Assembly: GCA_012799155.1 (NCBI GenBank)
Contig: JAAZLV010000062.1
Coordinates: forward strand, 1-15,694
Origin: Bacteroidales bacterium
Lineage (GTDB): Bacteria; Bacteroidota; Bacteroidia; Bacteroidales; Dysgonomonadaceae
Reading direction: 5' to 3'
DNA length: 15,694 bases
Part shown: positions 13,675 through 15,694 of the stretch, one piece after another
Layout of the letters: the number at the start of each line of letters is the position of its first letter
How positions within the stretch are numbered: the first letter of the stretch is position 1
The notes under the pieces: generated by a model
Told to the model about the DNA's origin: nothing
The model's database searches: none
What the model saw: the letters and a program-made list of their open reading frames with translations, nothing else
Made by a program: the position numbers and the translations under genes

Positions 13675-15600
13675 ATGCAACCGGAATTGTTTCGTCAGAT
13701 ACTCCGTGATTACTGGGGGTATGATTCTTTTCGTACACTCCAGGAGGAGATCATACAGTCGGTCTGGGAAGGTAGGGATACACTGGGGTTGATGCCCACG
13801 GGCGGCGGGAAGTCGCTCACATTTCAGGTGCCTGTGATGGGCATGAAAGGTATTTGTCTGGTGGTCACCCCTCTCATCGCCCTGATGAAGGATCAGGTAG
13901 ATAACCTGCGTGAACGGGGTATCAAGGCGGCGGCGGTCTACTCAGGCATGTCGCGCGATGAGATTATCACCACGCTTGAGAACTGCATCTTTGGCGATTT
14001 CAAGTTTCTTTACGTCTCCCCTGAACGACTCTCTTCTGATATTTTCATCACTAAGCTGCAAGCCATGGATGTCTGTCTGCTGGTGGTGGATGAATCACAC
14101 TGCATTTCCCAGTGGGGATATGATTTCCGCCCCTCCTACCTCAAAATTGCCGATATCAGGCATCTTCTCGAGGGGGTGCCAGTGCTGGCGCTGACTGCCA
14201 CTGCCACGGCAGAGGTTGTAGATGACATTCAAGAGAGGTTGCTTTTCCGGGATAAGAATCTGTTTCGCACCAGCTTCTTACGTGAGAACTTGTCATATGT
14301 CGTGCGCACGGCCGACAATAAGGTTGGAGAGCTTTCGCACATCCTGCAAACTGTTCCGGGCAGCAGCATTGTCTACGTTCGGAGTCGCAAACAGACAAAA
14401 GAGATAGCTCATACTCTTCAGAAGGCAGGTATCGCTGCCGATTATTTTCATGCCGGCCTCTCTCATGAAGAGAAGAATCTGAAACAGAACAGTTGGAAGA
14501 ATGGTGAGCGTCGCGTGATTGTGGCGACGAATGCTTTTGGTATGGGGATCGACAAGGCTGACGTGCGAACAGTGGTACATATGGATCTGCCCAACTCCCC
14601 AGAGGAGTATTTTCAAGAAGCAGGACGAGCCGGTCGCGATGGAGAACGTTCCTATGCTGTGATCCTTTACGCGAAGGCTGACAGTGTTAAATTACGAAAA
14701 CGCATCACTGATGCCTTTCCTGAGAGAGAGTTCATTGTGCGGGTCTATGAAGCGCTGGGCAACTATTACCAGGTTGCTGTGGGTGCCGGTTTTGGCAACG
14801 CTTACGATTTCAGTCTGCACGAGTTTTGCATACCTTTCAAATTCCCTTTCCTGCAGGCACATCATGCGCTAAAGATTCTGGAGCTGGCAGGTTACATTGA
14901 ATATACCGAGGAGATTGACCTCCGATCGCGGGTCCGATTCCTGATCTATCGCGATGAGATGTATACGCTGCAGTTGGAAAGGGAGATGGATGAATTGTTG
15001 CATACCCTCCTTCGTAACTATACCGGTCTTTTTTCAGACGACGTATATATCGATGAGTCGCTGCTCGCGGCAAGGACAGGGAAAAGCAGGAGTGAGGTAT
15101 GTGAAATGTTGATCGCCCTCTCCCGGATGCGTTACATCCGCTATATTCCACAGAAGAAAACGCCATTCATTGTATTTACCACTTCAAGAGAGGATTCGCA
15201 GTTTGTCTCAATTCCCCGTACGGTCTATGAAGAGAGAAAAAAGCGTTTCGAAAAGCGAATTCATTCCATGATAGACTATGTGGAAGAGGGAGACGTATGT
15301 CGAAGCAGGATGCTGCTCATCTATTTCGGTGAGAAGAATCCGAAAGATTGTGGATATTGCGATGTCTGTCTGAGGAGAAATGAGGCAGGTGTGACCAATT
15401 ATCTTTTCAGGTTGCTGAGGAAAAAGATACTAGCTCAATTTGAACTGGAACAGACACTGAGACTCAACATGCTGGTGGAACAGGTTACAGACGGTGAGGG
15501 TGATCAAGAGCAGGTGATCAAGGTGATACGTTTCTTGGTCGATTCGGGAGAACTGGAATTGCACGACGACCGAATATCGCTCCCTGAGGTTGTTGGATGA
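13675..15600 (+). CDS. recQ: RecQ-family ATP-dependent DNA helicase
   Basis: This 3'-5' DNA helicase shows motif 0 FRTLQ (19-23), Walker A PTGGGKS (41-47), DESHCISQWGYDFRPSYL (139-156: DExH box plus RecQ aromatic loop), TATAT (174-178) and QEAGRAGRDG (314-323). A Cys4 zinc site (C542, C559, C562, C565 within CGYCDVC) lies far downstream. About 200 residues, including a winged-helix-like stretch (HHALKILELAGYIEYTEE, about 396-413), separate helicase core and zinc site. No HRDC domain is evident, and a second winged-helix-like segment (about 598-635) ends the 641-residue protein. I prefer the ATG at 13675 over a TTG six bases earlier. It follows recJ directly. Confidence 0.92.
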   Translation: MQPELFRQILRDYWGYDSFRTLQEEIIQSVWEGRDTLGLMPTGGGKSLTFQVPVMGMKGICLVVTPLIALMKDQVDNLRERGIKAAAVYSGMSRDEIITTLENCIFGDFKFLYVSPERLSSDIFITKLQAMDVCLLVVDESHCISQWGYDFRPSYLKIADIRHLLEGVPVLALTATATAEVVDDIQERLLFRDKNLFRTSFLRENLSYVVRTADNKVGELSHILQTVPGSSIVYVRSRKQTKEIAHTLQKAGIAADYFHAGLSHEEKNLKQNSWKNGERRVIVATNAFGMGIDKADVRTVVHMDLPNSPEEYFQEAGRAGRDGERSYAVILYAKADSVKLRKRITDAFPEREFIVRVYEALGNYYQVAVGAGFGNAYDFSLHEFCIPFKFPFLQAHHALKILELAGYIEYTEEIDLRSRVRFLIYRDEMYTLQLEREMDELLHTLLRNYTGLFSDDVYIDESLLAARTGKSRSEVCEMLIALSRMRYIRYIPQKKTPFIVFTTSREDSQFVSIPRTVYEERKKRFEKRIHSMIDYVEEGDVCRSRMLLIYFGEKNPKDCGYCDVCLRRNEAGVTNYLFRLLRKKILAQFELEQTLRLNMLVEQVTDGEGDQEQVIKVIRFLVDSGELELHDDRISLPEVVG

Positions 15601-15608
15601 TTGATGGT

Positions 15609-15625
15609 CAATCACATTTTGATTG
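15609..15625 (+). terminator. Weak hairpin after recQ
   Basis: CAATCA (15609-15614) pairs with TGATTG (15620-15625) around a 5-nt loop, nine bases after the recQ stop. No U-tract follows, so terminator activity is doubtful. Confidence 0.2.
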
Positions 15626-15639
15626 TAATAACACCATAC

Positions 15640-15673
15640 AAAAAACACCTGCAATTCTATGAACTGCAGGTGT
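15640..15673 (-). terminator. Intrinsic terminator on the minus strand near the right edge
   Basis: On the minus strand ACACCTGCA (15673-15665) pairs over nine bases with TGCAGGTGT (15653-15645) around an 11-nt loop, and a run of T (A15640-15645 on the plus strand) follows. On the plus strand no T-run follows, so it does not serve recQ well. It lies about 10 bp after the predicted 3' end of a tRNA. Confidence 0.75.
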
Positions 15674-15682
15674 GAGGAAGTG

Positions 15683-15694
15683 TGACCCCGACAG
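15683..15694 (-). tRNA. Probable 3' end of a tRNA gene cut by the right edge
   Basis: Read on the minus strand, the last bases are CTGTCGGGGTCA. This fits the 3' half of a T-stem (CTGT), the 3' acceptor strand CGGGGTC and discriminator A, similar to the ending CCTGTCGGGCGCA of E. coli tRNA-Arg. CCA is not encoded, as is common in Bacteroidota. The matching 5' acceptor strand would be GACCCCG, outside the window. A terminator starts about ten bases downstream, as expected after a tRNA. Isotype is uncertain; Arg is a guess. Confidence 0.5.

Noticed and set aside
1..15694. CRISPR array, insertion sequence, phage, toxin-antitoxin or other defence system
   Set aside because: No regularly spaced repeats, transposase or integrase motifs, paired small toxin/antitoxin genes or terminal inverted repeats were found; all large genes are housekeeping families with uniform character.

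Overview
The window looks like chromosomal DNA from a member of the Bacteroidota, order Bacteroidales. I infer this from Bacteroides-type promoters (TAnnTTTG boxes, several with a TTTG/ATTG box 19-20 bp upstream), A-rich sequence instead of strong Shine-Dalgarno sites before most starts, a long NusB with an extra N-terminal region, an ectoine-type aspartokinase, and general protein similarity. Base composition and codon use look even throughout. A Dysgonomonadaceae or Porphyromonadaceae-like genome is plausible but not proven. I see no mobile element, CRISPR array, phage or toxin-antitoxin gene.

Left block (minus strand, 1-3133): nusB, yajC, a YbbR-like gene and coaE form a tight operon (gaps of 26 and 10 bp, then a 4-bp ATGA overlap). 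It is followed by a winged-helix gene cut by the left edge, which has its own promoter. These genes cover rRNA transcription antitermination, Sec-associated membrane function, an envelope protein and the last step of coenzyme A synthesis. A 364-bp gene-poor gap separates this block from a divergent translation block (plus strand, 3498-5069): ribosomal protein bL25/Ctc, peptidyl-tRNA hydrolase and an S4-domain Hsp15-like protein. That block ends at a good intrinsic terminator whose stem contains the stop codon.

Middle (5079-8029): a comB-like phosphatase gene on the minus strand faces away from maf and an aspartokinase gene on the plus strand. The comB gene has a textbook Bacteroides promoter. 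The region 8057-11685 is a minus-strand series read mnmA, TRIC/UPF0126 membrane protein, small outer-membrane barrel protein, hflX. mnmA and the barrel gene each have a promoter-like box just upstream.

Right block (plus strand, 11940-15600): recJ and recQ lie in tandem, pairing a 5'-3' single-strand exonuclease with a 3'-5' helicase, a classic end-resection pair. Past recQ, a minus-strand terminator and what looks like the last 12 nt of a tRNA gene reach the right edge.

Most of the window is conserved housekeeping sequence. I do not see a clearly new multi-gene system. The most checkable oddities are a two-hairpin leader ahead of bL25, a 34-codon membrane-peptide ORF in the same gap, the RecQ domain order, an isolated comB, a terminator overlapping two stop codons, and the partial tRNA.
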